Shown piece by piece: positions 47,649-56,789 of a DNA stretch of 64,000 nucleotides (within the stretch, counting starts at the first letter, position 1; each line of letters opens with the position of its first letter). The DNA comes from Blastococcus saxobsidens. GTDB lineage: Bacteria; Actinomycetota; Actinomycetes; Mycobacteriales; Geodermatophilaceae. The notes under the pieces are model-generated. The model saw nothing but the letters and a program-made list of their open reading frames with translations, was not told the origin of the DNA and searched no databases. The translations under genes were made by a program, and so were the position numbers. The stretch spans positions 1 through 64,000 of the forward strand of contig NZ_JAAGWG010000025.1 of assembly GCF_010682065.1 (NCBI RefSeq), in the 5' to 3' direction.

Positions 47649-49189
47649 TTGCCCTCGCCGTCCTCCGCCTCGCGCAGCGACAGGGCGTACTCGGCCAGCG
47701 CGTCGACCAGCGGCGCGACGGCCGCCGTCTCCGGCTGCACGTCCACCCGCAGGCCGAACTCCTGCGCGCTGGCGGCGGTGGCGGGGCCGATGACCGCGAC
47801 GACGGTCTTCGCGTGCGGCTTGCCGGCGATGCCCACCAGGTTGCGCACCGTGCTCGAGGAGGTGAAGCAGACCGCGTCGAAGCCGCCGCCCTTGATCGCC
47901 TCGCGCACCGACGCGGCCGGCGGGGCCGCCCGGACGGTGCGGTAGGCGGTGACGTCGTCGATCTCCCAGCCGCGCTCGACCAGGCCGGCGGCGAGCGTCT
48001 CGGTGGCGATGTCGGCCCGGGGCAGCAGCACCCGGTTGATCGGGTCCAGGACGTCGTCGTACTCGGGGAAGTCGGCCAGCAGACCGTGGCTGGACTGCTC
48101 GCCGGTGGGCACGAGCTCGGGCACGATGCCGAAGTCGCGGACCGCCTGGGCGGTCTGCTCGCCCACGCAGGCCACCTTCACGCCGGCGAACGCGCGGGCG
48201 TCCAGGCCCAGTTCCACGAACTTCTCGCGCACCGCCTTCACCGCGTTGACCGAGGTGAAGACGATCCAGCCGTAGCGGCCGGTGACCAGGCCCTTGATCG
48301 CCCGGTCCATCTGTGCCGGGCTGCGCGGCGGCTCCACGGCGATCGTCGGCACCTCGACCGGGACGGCGCCGTAGGCGCGCAGCCGGTCGCTCATCTCGCC
48401 GGCCTGGTCCTTGGTGCGCGGCACGAGCACCCGCCAGCCGAACAGCGGGCGGCTCTCCCACCACGACATCCGGGCGCGCTTGTCGACGATCGAGCCGATC
48501 GTGGCCACGACCGGGCCGCTCAGCGGGTCGAGCCCGGCGGTCTTCTCGGCCACCGCCGAGAGCTTGCCGACGATGCTCTTCTGACCCGTGCCCGAACCGC
48601 CGGTGGTCACGACCACGGGCGTGTTCGCGGAGAGGCCGCCCTCGATCAGCCGCGCGGCGGCGTCGGGCAGCTCCTCGGCGGTCCCCTGCAGGACCAGCGT
48701 GCCGCCGGTGCCGGAGGTGGCGGCGGCGAGCGCGCCGAGGTCGGCGCCGCCGTGCAGGTCGGCAGCGACGGTGGTGCTGCCCATGGCCACGCCGGCGAAG
48801 GCGGGGACGGCGGTCGCGGTGGCGACACCGGGCACGACGTCGAAGGGCACCGAGGTGCGGCCGACGGCGAGGACCTCCTTCACCACCTCGTCGGAGGTGT
48901 AGGGGTCACCGACGACGAGCCGGACCACGACCGACCCGCTCTTGGCAGCGGCCACGGCGCCCTTGGCGATGTCGGCCGGCTCGCCGGAGACCGGCGTCAG
49001 CTCGGTGTCGGGGTTCGCCTCGCGGACGGCGTCCTGGAGCGGGGCGGCGACGTCGGGGTCCACCAGCACCACGGCGGCCTCGGCCAGCGCGGCGGAGGCG
49101 CGGGCGGTGAGCATGCCGGGGTCACCGGGTCCGGCGCCGACGAACACGACCCGGCCCGACTGGCCTGCGGTCTTGCGGAAGCGCGTCAT
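47645..49189 (-). CDS. hemD: Fused uroporphyrinogen-III C-methyltransferase / uroporphyrinogen-III synthase
   Basis: 514 residues. Residues 12-250 are a CobA/SumT-like methyltransferase (VVFVGAGPGDPGMLT, VVRLVVGDPYTSDEV, PGVATATAVPAFAGV); residues 258-505 are HemD (WRVLVPRTKDQAGEM, VFTSVNAVKAV, FTSSSTVRNLVG). Such fusions are standard in actinobacteria. The methyltransferase half would feed siroheme or cobalamin. The domain keeps GDP-type SAM motifs, but the usual GG-rich motif is replaced by LVDPDVA, so its activity is less certain. ATG 49189 has AGGAGC upstream. Confidence 0.92.
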   Translation of the reverse strand: MTRFRKTAGQSGRVVFVGAGPGDPGMLTARASAALAEAAVVLVDPDVAAPLQDAVREANPDTELTPVSGEPADIAKGAVAAAKSGSVVVRLVVGDPYTSDEVVKEVLAVGRTSVPFDVVPGVATATAVPAFAGVAMGSTTVAADLHGGADLGALAAATSGTGGTLVLQGTAEELPDAAARLIEGGLSANTPVVVTTGGSGTGQKSIVGKLSAVAEKTAGLDPLSGPVVATIGSIVDKRARMSWWESRPLFGWRVLVPRTKDQAGEMSDRLRAYGAVPVEVPTIAVEPPRSPAQMDRAIKGLVTGRYGWIVFTSVNAVKAVREKFVELGLDARAFAGVKVACVGEQTAQAVRDFGIVPELVPTGEQSSHGLLADFPEYDDVLDPINRVLLPRADIATETLAAGLVERGWEIDDVTAYRTVRAAPPAASVREAIKGGGFDAVCFTSSSTVRNLVGIAGKPHAKTVVAVIGPATAASAQEFGLRVDVQPETAAVAPLVDALAEYALSLREAEDGEGK

Positions 49190-49208
49190 CGCGTGCTCCT
49201 GATCCTGG

Positions 49209-49249
49209 CCCGAGCGACTCGGGCGTCTGTCATGGCCCGGGTTCGGGCC
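49209..49249 (-). terminator. Double hairpin between hemC and cobA-hemD
   Basis: Two small perfect hairpins lie in the 109-base gap: CCCGAG-CGA-CTCGGG (49209-49223) and GGCCCG-GGTT-CGGGCC (49234-49249). This is the only sizeable gap in the rex-to-hemL run. They may partly terminate or stabilise the transcript between early and late heme genes. Confidence 0.4.
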
Positions 49250-49298
49250 GTTACGGGGGTCTGTGGGGTGGTGCGGTGCGGCAGCCGCGACGCCGCGG

Positions 49299-50309
49299 TC
49301 ACCTGCTCGCCGCCATGAGCTCGGCCGCACCGCGGTCGAGCAGCTCGGCGGCCAGGGCGCGGCCCAGCGCGGCGGCATCGGCCAGCGGACCGGTGGCCGA
49401 GCCGCGGACGCCGTCGCTGCCGTCCAGGGCGGTCACCGAGGCGCGGAGGAACAGCTCGGGGCCGTCCTCCCCCTCGGCCACCTCGGCGTAGGCGGCGACC
49501 GGCGCGCTGCAGCCGGCCTCCAGCGCCGCGAGCGTGGCCCGCTCGGCGACGACGCAGGCGCGGGCGGTGCTGTTCTCCAGCCGGCCGAGCAGCTCCCTGG
49601 TGCGGGCGTCGCTCGTCCGGCACTCGACCGCCAGCGCCCCCTGCGCGGGTGCGGGCAGCACCTGCAGCGGGTCCAGCGTCTCGGTGATCCGGTCGGTGCG
49701 TCCGATCCGGCTCAGGCCGGCGCGGGCCAGGACGACGGCGTCGAGGTCGCCGGGCCCGTCGGCGGCGCCGGCCACCCGGCCGAGGCGGGTGTCCACGTTG
49801 CCGCGGATCGGCACGATCTCCAGGCCGAGACCGAGCGCACGCAGCTGGGCGACCCGGCGCGGGGCGCCGGTCCCGATCCGCGAGCCGGCGGGGAGCTCGC
49901 CGAGGGTGAGCCCGTCGCGGGCCACCAGGGCGTCGCGCGGGTCCTCCCGGGGCGGCACCGCGGCGAGGATGAGCCCCGGTTCGGGTGCGGTCGGCAGGTC
50001 CTTGTAGCTGTGCACCGCGAGGTCGACCTCGCCGGCGAGCAGCGCCCGGCGGATCGCGGCGACGAACACGCCGGTGCCGCCGAGCTGGGCGATGGCGACC
50101 GAGGAGCGGTCGCCCTCGGTGCTGATCAGCACGAGCTCGACCGGCACGCCGGTGGCGGCGGTGATCGCGTCGGCCACGGTCCGCGACTGGGTGCGGGCCA
50201 GCTCGCTGGCGCGGGTGCCCAGCCGGAGCGGCGCGCCGGCGTCGGTCGCCGCGGTCGCGCCCTGGACGTCGGTGGTCTGCGGTCCGGTGGTCTGCACGTC
50301 GGCGGTCAT
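49299..50309 (-). CDS. hemC: Hydroxymethylbilane synthase (porphobilinogen deaminase)
   Basis: 336 residues. [35 protein letters not shown], and the dipyrromethane-binding cysteine 267 in [12 protein letters not shown]. It polymerises four porphobilinogens. A 27-residue Thr/Gln-rich lead is non-conserved. ATG 50309 overlaps the hemA stop (ATGA). Confidence 0.95.
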   Translation of the reverse strand: MTADVQTTGPQTTDVQGATAATDAGAPLRLGTRASELARTQSRTVADAITAATGVPVELVLISTEGDRSSVAIAQLGGTGVFVAAIRRALLAGEVDLAVHSYKDLPTAPEPGLILAAVPPREDPRDALVARDGLTLGELPAGSRIGTGAPRRVAQLRALGLGLEIVPIRGNVDTRLGRVAGAADGPGDLDAVVLARAGLSRIGRTDRITETLDPLQVLPAPAQGALAVECRTSDARTRELLGRLENSTARACVVAERATLAALEAGCSAPVAAYAEVAEGEDGPELFLRASVTALDGSDGVRGSATGPLADAAALGRALAAELLDRGAAELMAASR

Positions 50310-51664
50310 GACGTCCCTCCCGGGCGGTCCGGGTCCACGGTCACGGCGTCGGCCAGGCGCCCGGCACCCGGCGTGACGTCGGCGTCGATGCCGAGCCCGA
50401 ACAGGGCGCGGAGCGCACCGGCGTAGTCGGTGCCGTTCGGCGTCGCCGCCAGCTCCTTCACCCGCACGGTGGGCTCGTGCAGCAGCTTGTCGACGACGCG
50501 GCGGACGGTGCGCGCGATCTCCCCGCGGGCCCGGGCGTCGAGGTCGGGGAGCCGGCCGGCCAGTCGCAGCAGCTCGGCGTCGACCACCTCGGCGGCCTGC
50601 GAGCGCAGGGCGGACACCGTCGGGCCGACCTCGGCGGCCCTGCGCTCGGCACGCAGCAGGGCGGTCTCGGCCTCGATCATGGCGCGGGCGGAGTCGATGT
50701 CGTCGGCGGCGACCGGGCTGGTGGCGGCCACGCCGTCGGCGGCGGCCCGCTCGCCCTGCAGCAGCGCCAGGTCGACGACGTGCACGCCGGGCAGTGCGGC
50801 CACACCGGGGTCGACGTCCCGGGGCAGGGCCAGGTCCACCACGACCAGCGGTCGGTTGCCGCGGCCGGTCATCGCGGCGGACACCGCGTCGGTCCCGACG
50901 ACGAGGCCGGTGGCGCCGGTGCAGGTGAGCAGGAGGTCGGCGGCGGCCAGCTCCTCCGGCATGCGGTCCATCGGGGCGGGACGGCCGCCGACGGTCTCGG
51001 CGAGCCGCTGCGCCGAGACCTCGGTCCGGCTGCTGACGACGACGTCGGCGCCGCGGCGGGCCAGCGTGGTGGCCGCCAGCGCACCCATCGACCCGGCGCC
51101 GACGACCAGCACCGGACGGCCGACCAGGCTGCCGATGCGCGCCTCGGCGCGGTCCAGGGCGACCGACACCAGCGAGGCGCCGGCCTTGTCGATGCCGGTC
51201 TCGGAGTGCACCCGCTTGCCCACCCGCAGCGCCCGCTGGGCCACCGGGTGCAACGCGCGGCCGACGGTTCCCTCCTCGCGGGCCAGGGCGTAGGCCGCCC
51301 GCAGCTGCCCGAGCACCTGGGTCTCCCCGATCACCATGGAGTCCAGGCCGGCGGCCACCGTGAACAGGTGGGCCACGGCCTGGTCCTCGTAGTGCACGGT
51401 GACGTAGGGGGACAGCTCCTCGACGGTCGCGCCCGCCTGGCGGGCGAGCACCCGGCCGACGTCGGTGACGCCGCCGTGGAAGCGGTCGACCTCGGCGAAG
51501 ACCTCGATCCGGTTGCAGGTGGCCAGCACCAGCGCCTCGCTGACGTGGTCGCTCTCCACCAGCTCGTGCAGCGCCTTCACCCGGTCGTCGGGCGCGAGAG
51601 CGAACTGCTCGAGCAGCGCGACCGGAGCGGTCTGGTGGCTGACCCCCACCGCGAGCAGGCTCAC
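50306..51664 (-). CDS. hemA: Glutamyl-tRNA reductase
   Basis: 452 residues. Catalytic cysteine 50 in [15 protein letters not shown], the SHQTAPV start, NADPH-binding [13 protein letters not shown] and a C-terminal dimerisation helix. It makes glutamate-1-semialdehyde, the committed and usually regulated heme step. GTG 51664 overlaps the rex stop, so the gene is coupled to its probable regulator. Confidence 0.95.
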   Translation of the reverse strand: MSLLAVGVSHQTAPVALLEQFALAPDDRVKALHELVESDHVSEALVLATCNRIEVFAEVDRFHGGVTDVGRVLARQAGATVEELSPYVTVHYEDQAVAHLFTVAAGLDSMVIGETQVLGQLRAAYALAREEGTVGRALHPVAQRALRVGKRVHSETGIDKAGASLVSVALDRAEARIGSLVGRPVLVVGAGSMGALAATTLARRGADVVVSSRTEVSAQRLAETVGGRPAPMDRMPEELAAADLLLTCTGATGLVVGTDAVSAAMTGRGNRPLVVVDLALPRDVDPGVAALPGVHVVDLALLQGERAAADGVAATSPVAADDIDSARAMIEAETALLRAERRAAEVGPTVSALRSQAAEVVDAELLRLAGRLPDLDARARGEIARTVRRVVDKLLHEPTVRVKELAATPNGTDYAGALRALFGLGIDADVTPGAGRLADAVTVDPDRPGGTS

Positions 51665-52323
51665 GCCGTCACCTCCGCGGCGGGCACGGCGCGCTGCTGA
51701 CCGAGGAACGCCAGCACCTGGAGCTCGACGGAGAGGTCGACCGGGCGCACGTCGACGCCCGCGGGCGCAGTGAGGGTCGCCGGCGCGAAGTTCAGGATGC
51801 TGCGCACCCCGGCCTCCACCAAGCGGTCGCAGACCTGCTGGGCGACGTCGGCGGGGGTCGCGATGACCCCGATGGAGGCGTCGGTCGCGGTCACGGCCGT
51901 CTCCAGCTCCTCCATCGGCTGCACCGTGAGGCCGCCGATGGTGTGCCCGACCCGGGCCGGGGAGGCGTCGAAGAGGCCCACGAAGTGGAACCCGCGGCTG
52001 CCGAACCCGGCGTAGTCGGCCAGCGCCGTGCCCAGGTTGCCGATGCCCACGAGCACGCAGGGCCGGGACCGCTCGGCGCCGAGCACCCGGGCGATCCGCT
52101 CCCGCAGGGCGCGGACGTCGTAGCCGACACCGCGCACGCCGCAGGAGCCCAGGTGCGAGAGGTCCTTGCGCAGGCCGGCGGGGTTCACGCCGGCGGCGGA
52201 GGCGAGCTCTCCGGAGGAGACCGTCGTCCGGCCGCCGTCGGCGAGGCCGGTGAGCACCCGGAGGTACACGGCCAGACGGGCGACGGTGGCCTCCGGGATG
52301 GTCCGGGGCCGTGGCTGGATCAC
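51661..52323 (-). CDS. rex: Redox-sensing transcriptional repressor Rex
   Basis: 220 residues. An N-terminal winged helix (about 1-80) with the recognition region [19 protein letters not shown], then a Rossmann domain with GIGNLG at 93-98 and the later [11 protein letters not shown]. Rex binds DNA with NAD+ and releases it with NADH. GTG 52323 follows GGAGAGCCC. First gene of rex-hemA-hemC-hemD-hemB, the same order as the Streptomyces rex operon. A perfect operator lies before menJ-nuo and a partial one upstream of rex itself. Confidence 0.93.
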   Translation of the reverse strand: MIQPRPRTIPEATVARLAVYLRVLTGLADGGRTTVSSGELASAAGVNPAGLRKDLSHLGSCGVRGVGYDVRALRERIARVLGAERSRPCVLVGIGNLGTALADYAGFGSRGFHFVGLFDASPARVGHTIGGLTVQPMEELETAVTATDASIGVIATPADVAQQVCDRLVEAGVRSILNFAPATLTAPAGVDVRPVDLSVELQVLAFLGQQRAVPAAEVTA

Positions 52324-52431
52324 GGGCTCTCCACAGCGGTCGCACCCGGGAGGCCCGGCGGGCGCCGGGGGCGGGAATGCGACATCGGGACGCGAGCGGC
52401 AGGATGCGCTCGCCCTGGCCACGGTAGCCGC

Positions 52432-52449
52432 TTGTGAACGCAGGAACAA
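52432..52449. promoter_or_regulatory. Half-conserved Rex operator upstream of rex
   Basis: TTGTGAA-CGCA-GGAACAA: the left half is a perfect Rex half-site, and the right half matches TTCACAA at four of seven bases. It is 109 bases upstream of the rex start, where an autoregulatory site occurs in Streptomyces. Weak match, plausible position. Confidence 0.45.
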
Positions 52450-52551
52450 AGTCGCCGAGCAGGCGACGGGCCGCTGACCAGGCCGGATCCCCCCGGCTGT
52501 GGTGGAGACCACCGTAACCGCAGGTCAGGAGCCACCCGGACGGGGCAGCGC

Positions 52552-52603
52552 GACCCCCTGCCCCCCACCACCCGCACGCTCGCGGCGGGGCCCTGCAGGG
52601 GGC
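52552..52603 (+). repeat. Dispersed repeat family, copy C (downstream of glutaredoxin-like gene)
   Basis: Matches copy B closely: starts GACCCCCTGCCCCCC and ends GGCCCTGCAGGGGGCC, with CGCTCGCGGCGGGG in the centre. It abuts the stop of the glutaredoxin-like gene at 52605 and could serve as its terminator. Confidence 0.7.
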
Positions 52604-52604
52604 C

Positions 52605-52847
52605 TCAGAGCCCGAGGTCCCGTCGCAGCCGGGGCACGTCGAGGGTGAAGTAGGAGTGCTCCCGGCCGTCGAGGAGCAGGACCGGCACCCGGTCGCCGTA
52701 CTCGGCCTGCAGCTCCGGGTCGGCGTCGACGTCGACGTCGTGGACCTGCAGCCCGGCCTCGGCCGCGATCGGGACGAGCTGCTCTGCCGCGGTCAGGCAG
52801 AGGTGGCAGCCGGCCCGGCCCAGCAGCTGCAGGCGCGGCTCAGCCAC
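52605..52847 (-). CDS. Glutaredoxin-like protein (DUF836 type)
   Basis: 80 residues with a thioredoxin fold and CHLC (Cys 14 and 17) near the N terminus; DRVPVLLLDG carries the cis-Pro. The start GTG 52847 overlaps the ligase stop by eight bases; a longer ATG start at 52886 would extend into the ligase. The homologue Rv0508 has the same place, just before hemA. Role is thiol redox, partner unknown. Confidence 0.83.
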   Translation of the reverse strand: MAEPRLQLLGRAGCHLCLTAAEQLVPIAAEAGLQVHDVDVDADPELQAEYGDRVPVLLLDGREHSYFTLDVPRLRRDLGL

Positions 52848-54441
52848 CGGCGCCGTCCCCGACGGCACTCCCCGCTGCCACGGCACCCGCCGGGGCGACG
52901 CCGTCCGGCGCCTCGGTGAGGCCCAGCTCCCGCAGCCGTGCCCGGCTGACCTTGCCGGTCAGCGAGTGCGGCAGCGAGCCGAGGAAGTGCACCGACGTCG
53001 GCACCTTGTAGCGGGCCAGCGACTGCCCCGCGTGCGCCTGCAGGTCCTCGACGGTGAGCTGCTCCCCGGGGGCGACCACCACGACCGCCCGGACCGCGGC
53101 GCCGGTACGTGCATCCGGCACGCCGATCACCGCGCTCTCCACGACGGCCGGGTGCTGGTCCAGCACCCGCTCCACCTCCGCGGGGTAGACGTTGAACCCG
53201 CTGACCAGGATGAGGTCGCTGCGACGGTCGACCAGGTGCAGGTCGCCGTCGGCGTCCCGGTAGGCGAGGTCCCCGGTGCCCAGCCAGCCGTCGGCGTCCG
53301 GCCCGTCGGCGCCGTCGGGCCAGTAGCCGGCGAACAGGTTGGGGCCGCGCACCCAGATCTCGCCCGGCCCCTCGCCGTCGGAGGAGTCGTCGTCGGCGCC
53401 GTCGCCGTCCTCGGGTGCGTCCACGGTGCTCGCGCCGACCGAGGCGGTGTCGCGCAGCGCCAGCTCCAGCCCGGGCACCGGTCCGCCGATGCAGGCGGGC
53501 TTCGCCCGGCCGGTGGCCAGCGTGCTGGCGACGACGGGCGCGGCCTCGGTGAGCCCGTAGCCCTCCCAGACGGTCACCGCGGCGCGGTCGCGCATCGCCG
53601 CCCACACGTCCCGGGGCAGCGGCGCGGCACCGGCGGAGGCGACCCGCACGGCGGCGAAGCCGCGCCGCAGCTCCGCGTCGCTCCCGGCGGCGTCGGCCGC
53701 GGCCAGCCAGGCCTGGTACATCGGCGGGGCGCCGGGAACGGCGGTGACGTGCTCCTCGGCCATGACGGCCAGCGACGTCCGGGGGTCGAAGCTCTCCAGG
53801 AGGACGGCGCAGGCGCCGGTGGCGGCCACCAGGCCGAAGCCGGCGTTGAGGCCGTAGACGTGGAACAGCGGCAGCACGAGCAGCACGCGGTCGTCCGACC
53901 GCACCGGTGGCCGGTCCATCGCCAGGCACTGCTCCTGGTTGGCCCGCAGGGCACCGGAGGTGAGCATCGCGCCGCGCGGCCGGCCGGTGGTTCCGCTGGT
54001 GTAGCAGAGGAAGGCGAGCGCGTCCGGGTCGTCGGCCACGCCCGCGGCCGGGCCGTCCGCCTCGGGCGGCCCCGGGCAGACCGGCACCCCGGCCAGCGAG
54101 TCGCGCTCCCCCGGCGCCACCAGCAGCGACGCGGCCGAATCGGTCAGCACGTGCTCGAGCTCGGGATCGGTGTAGGCGGTGTTCACCGGCACCACGACCA
54201 GCCCGGCACGCAGGGCGCCCACGACCGCGCGCAGCCAGTCCAGGCCGTTGGGCAGCTGCACCGCGACCCGGTCGCCGGCCTCCAGACCGCGCCCGGCGTA
54301 ACCGGCCGCCACCCGGTCGGCGGCCGCGTCCAGCTCGGCCCAGGTCAGCCGCCGCTCCCCGGCCACCACGGCCGGCGCGTCGGGGTCACGCTGCGCCGCG
54401 GCGCGGACCAGCGCGGCCAGCGAGCTGCCTGCCTCGGACAC
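52840..54441 (-). CDS. AMP-dependent acyl-CoA synthetase
   Basis: 533 residues. ATP loop CYTSGTTGRPRGAML near 165, YGLTEAAPVV, GDLAYRDADGDLHLVDRRSDLILVSGFNVYPAEVE and the C-terminal lysine in LPHSLTGKVSR. Belongs to the fatty-acid/aryl acid CoA ligase class; the substrate cannot be read from the sequence. A low-complexity acidic insert (about 361-374, DGDGADDDSSDGE) sits before the core C-terminal part. GTG 54441 has AGGAG nine bases upstream. Divergent from the sigma factor gene. Confidence 0.88.
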   Translation of the reverse strand: MSEAGSSLAALVRAAAQRDPDAPAVVAGERRLTWAELDAAADRVAAGYAGRGLEAGDRVAVQLPNGLDWLRAVVGALRAGLVVVPVNTAYTDPELEHVLTDSAASLLVAPGERDSLAGVPVCPGPPEADGPAAGVADDPDALAFLCYTSGTTGRPRGAMLTSGALRANQEQCLAMDRPPVRSDDRVLLVLPLFHVYGLNAGFGLVAATGACAVLLESFDPRTSLAVMAEEHVTAVPGAPPMYQAWLAAADAAGSDAELRRGFAAVRVASAGAAPLPRDVWAAMRDRAAVTVWEGYGLTEAAPVVASTLATGRAKPACIGGPVPGLELALRDTASVGASTVDAPEDGDGADDDSSDGEGPGEIWVRGPNLFAGYWPDGADGPDADGWLGTGDLAYRDADGDLHLVDRRSDLILVSGFNVYPAEVERVLDQHPAVVESAVIGVPDARTGAAVRAVVVVAPGEQLTVEDLQAHAGQSLARYKVPTSVHFLGSLPHSLTGKVSRARLRELGLTEAPDGVAPAGAVAAGSAVGDGAGG

Positions 54442-54634
54442 TGCGATCTCCTGTCGTCGGTGCGGCGTCACCCGGTGCACGCCTGTACGACGCACAATCC
54501 GGGCCTGACGTGGACGAGCTGGGGCGATGTTGTCACCATGGGGCCAGCGCCGCAGCCCACGCGCGCCGTCCTGGCGTGCGTGGCGCACGATCCGGTCCAG
54601 GCACAGCGGGCCGACGAGGAGGTCGATCGCCCGC

Positions 54635-55420
54635 ATGCCCCATCCCCTCGACGCCGGACGGCCCACGGGGCCCCCGGCTCCGCCCCGGGCCCGTCCCACG
54701 CCGTTCCCGCGCACGAGCGCCGAGGCTCTCCCTCCCAACGAGCCGACCGCCGACGAGGTGACGGCCGACGCGGAGAACGCCGACGGCGCCGCCGCGGAGC
54801 TGCCCGCCGAGGTGGCCGAGGAGCTGGCCGTCGCCGAGGAGTTCGCCGCGGCGGAGGCGACCACCACCACCGACGGCGTCGACGTCTGGGAGCTGGTCCG
54901 CCAGGCGCAGGCGGGGGACGCCGAGGCCTTCGGGCGGCTCTACGACCACTACGTCTCGCTCGTCCACCGGTACGTCTACCACCGCGTGGGCGACCGGGCG
55001 ACGGCCGAGGACGTCACCAGCGAGACGTTCGTGCGGGCGCTGCGCCGGATCGACTCGCTGTCCTTCCAGGGCCGCGACGTGGGCGCCTGGCTGGTGACGA
55101 TCGCCCGCAACATCATCCGCGACCAGGTGAAGAGCAGCCGGTTCCGGCTGGAGATCAGCACGGCGGACATGCGCGACGCCGACCGGGTCACCGAAGGACC
55201 CGAGGACGCGGTCCTCCAGCACCTCACCAACCAGCAACTGCTGGCGTGCGTGCAACAGCTGGGGAGCGAGCAACAGGAGTGCATCGTGCTGCGCTTCCTG
55301 CACGGCCTCTCCGTCTCCGAGACTGCCGAGATCATGGGCAAGAAGGACGGCGCCATCAAGGCGCTCCAGCACCGGGCGGTCCGGCGGCTGGCGGGGCTGC
55401 TGCCCGAGGGTCTGCGATGA
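54635..55420 (+). CDS. bldN: ECF sigma factor, BldN-like
   Basis: 261 residues from ATG 54635 (GAGGAGGT 12 bases upstream); an in-frame ATG at 54527 would add 36. Sigma-2 (about 97-165: AFGRLYDHYVSLVHRYVYHR, AEDVTSETFVRALRRI, WLVTIARNIIRDQVKSSRFR) and sigma-4 (about 200-255: QQECIVLRFLHGLSVSETAEIMG) closely follow Streptomyces BldN, including ASSRFRLE-like and GAIKALQHRAVR blocks. It also has a long acidic N-terminal extension, as BldN does. The next gene looks like its anti-sigma factor. BldN controls aerial development in Streptomyces; the role here is unknown. Confidence 0.85.
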   Translation: MPHPLDAGRPTGPPAPPRARPTPFPRTSAEALPPNEPTADEVTADAENADGAAAELPAEVAEELAVAEEFAAAEATTTTDGVDVWELVRQAQAGDAEAFGRLYDHYVSLVHRYVYHRVGDRATAEDVTSETFVRALRRIDSLSFQGRDVGAWLVTIARNIIRDQVKSSRFRLEISTADMRDADRVTEGPEDAVLQHLTNQQLLACVQQLGSEQQECIVLRFLHGLSVSETAEIMGKKDGAIKALQHRAVRRLAGLLPEGLR

Positions 55421-55535
55421 GCCACCGGCGCACGGGCGGATGCGTAACCGCCGGGCCCGGTGCGTCGTTGGTCCTCCTGCAGCGGTCCCCCGGCAGGGGC
55501 GGGACCGGATCGGGCACGAGGACGGGAGGCCGCAC

Positions 55536-56699
55536 GTGATCCGCTCCGACGACGGCGCACTCCCCTCCGGCGCCACCGGCGTCCGTGATCCCGAGACTGC
55601 GGTCGTCGCGCGCCTGCAGGCCCTCGCCACCCGGCTCGACGACGAGCCGGACCCCCAGTACCGCGCCCGCGCCCGCGCCCGGCTGGTCGCCATGGCCGCC
55701 GTCCGCACGCCGGAGCCGGCCCCCCGCTCGCTCGCCGCACGGCTGCTGGCCGCCCGCGCCGACGACCGACCGCCGTCCCGCTGGCGGGGCCGGCTCACCG
55801 CCGGCCTGGCCGGCGCCGCCGTCGGCGTGACCGGCCTGGCCGCACTGATCGCCGTGGCCGCCGGCGCGCAGCCGGGCGACCCGCTCTACGACCTCAAGCG
55901 CGGCACCGAGCAGACCCAGCTCGCCCTCGCCGGGGACAGCCGCGGGCAGACCCTGCTCGAGCTGGCCAGCACGCGGCTCGACGAGCTGCGCAGCGTGGCC
56001 GGCGACGCCGAGCTGGTACGCCAGACCCTGCAGACCATGGACCAGCACACCGTCGAGGGCGCGGCGCTGCTCACCGCCCGGGCCGTCGCCGACCGGGACA
56101 CCGCCACCCTCGGCGACCTCGCCGACTGGTCGGGCCGGCAGTCCTCCGCGCTGGCGTCGCTCCGGAGCCGGCTGCCCGCTCCGGCCGAGCCGGCGTACCT
56201 GGAGTCCACCGACCTGCTCGAGGCGCTCACCACCCGGACCGCGGGCCTCTCGCTCGCCCTGGACTGCGCGTCCGGCCCGGCCACCGTCGGGACGGACGCC
56301 CTCGGTCCCGTGCCGGGCCTCTGCCTCACCGAGCCCGCTCCCCCGGCTCCGCAGGCGCCGGCCCCCGGCCAGGGCCAGACCCCGGGCGCCCCGGCTCCGG
56401 GCACCCCGTCCGACGTCGCCGCCACCCCGACGCCCGCGCCGCCCGCGCCGCCCGCGGCGGTCCCCGGCACCGGCACCGGCCCGGGCGCGGTCCCGCCGGC
56501 CCCGGTCCCGACCGGCAATCCCGGCACCCCGAAGCCGCCCTCGGTCGGCGGCCTCCTGCCGACGCCGTCCCCGCTGCCGATCCCCGGCACCACCGGCACG
56601 GTGCCGACCCGGCCCGCCACGCCGCCGGTGCTGGACGTCCCGCTGGAGGGGCCGATCCGCATCTGCCTGCCGCCGCTGGCCACCATCGGGAACTGCTGA
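55536..56699 (+). CDS. DUF5667 membrane protein, probable anti-sigma factor
   Basis: 387 residues from GTG 55536, with GGGAGG seven bases upstream. A cytoplasmic N terminus (1-85) that could bind sigma, one membrane helix (about 87-110), the DUF5667 motif AQPGDPLYDLKRGTEQTQ just after it, a helical extracytoplasmic domain, and a Pro/Gly/Thr-rich tail (about 280-375) ending in a short conserved IRICLPP stretch. This is the layout of RsbN-like partners of BldN. It is 115 bases downstream of the sigma gene on the same strand. Confidence 0.78.
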   Translation: MIRSDDGALPSGATGVRDPETAVVARLQALATRLDDEPDPQYRARARARLVAMAAVRTPEPAPRSLAARLLAARADDRPPSRWRGRLTAGLAGAAVGVTGLAALIAVAAGAQPGDPLYDLKRGTEQTQLALAGDSRGQTLLELASTRLDELRSVAGDAELVRQTLQTMDQHTVEGAALLTARAVADRDTATLGDLADWSGRQSSALASLRSRLPAPAEPAYLESTDLLEALTTRTAGLSLALDCASGPATVGTDALGPVPGLCLTEPAPPAPQAPAPGQGQTPGAPAPGTPSDVAATPTPAPPAPPAAVPGTGTGPGAVPPAPVPTGNPGTPKPPSVGGLLPTPSPLPIPGTTGTVPTRPATPPVLDVPLEGPIRICLPPLATIGNC

Positions 56700-56789
56700 C
56701 CACCACCTGAGCCGGCCCGCGACCACCGGCTAGGGTCGCAGACGCCGGTGCCGGACGCCATGAGCTGGCTCGAGTGCAGGGAGGTCGCT

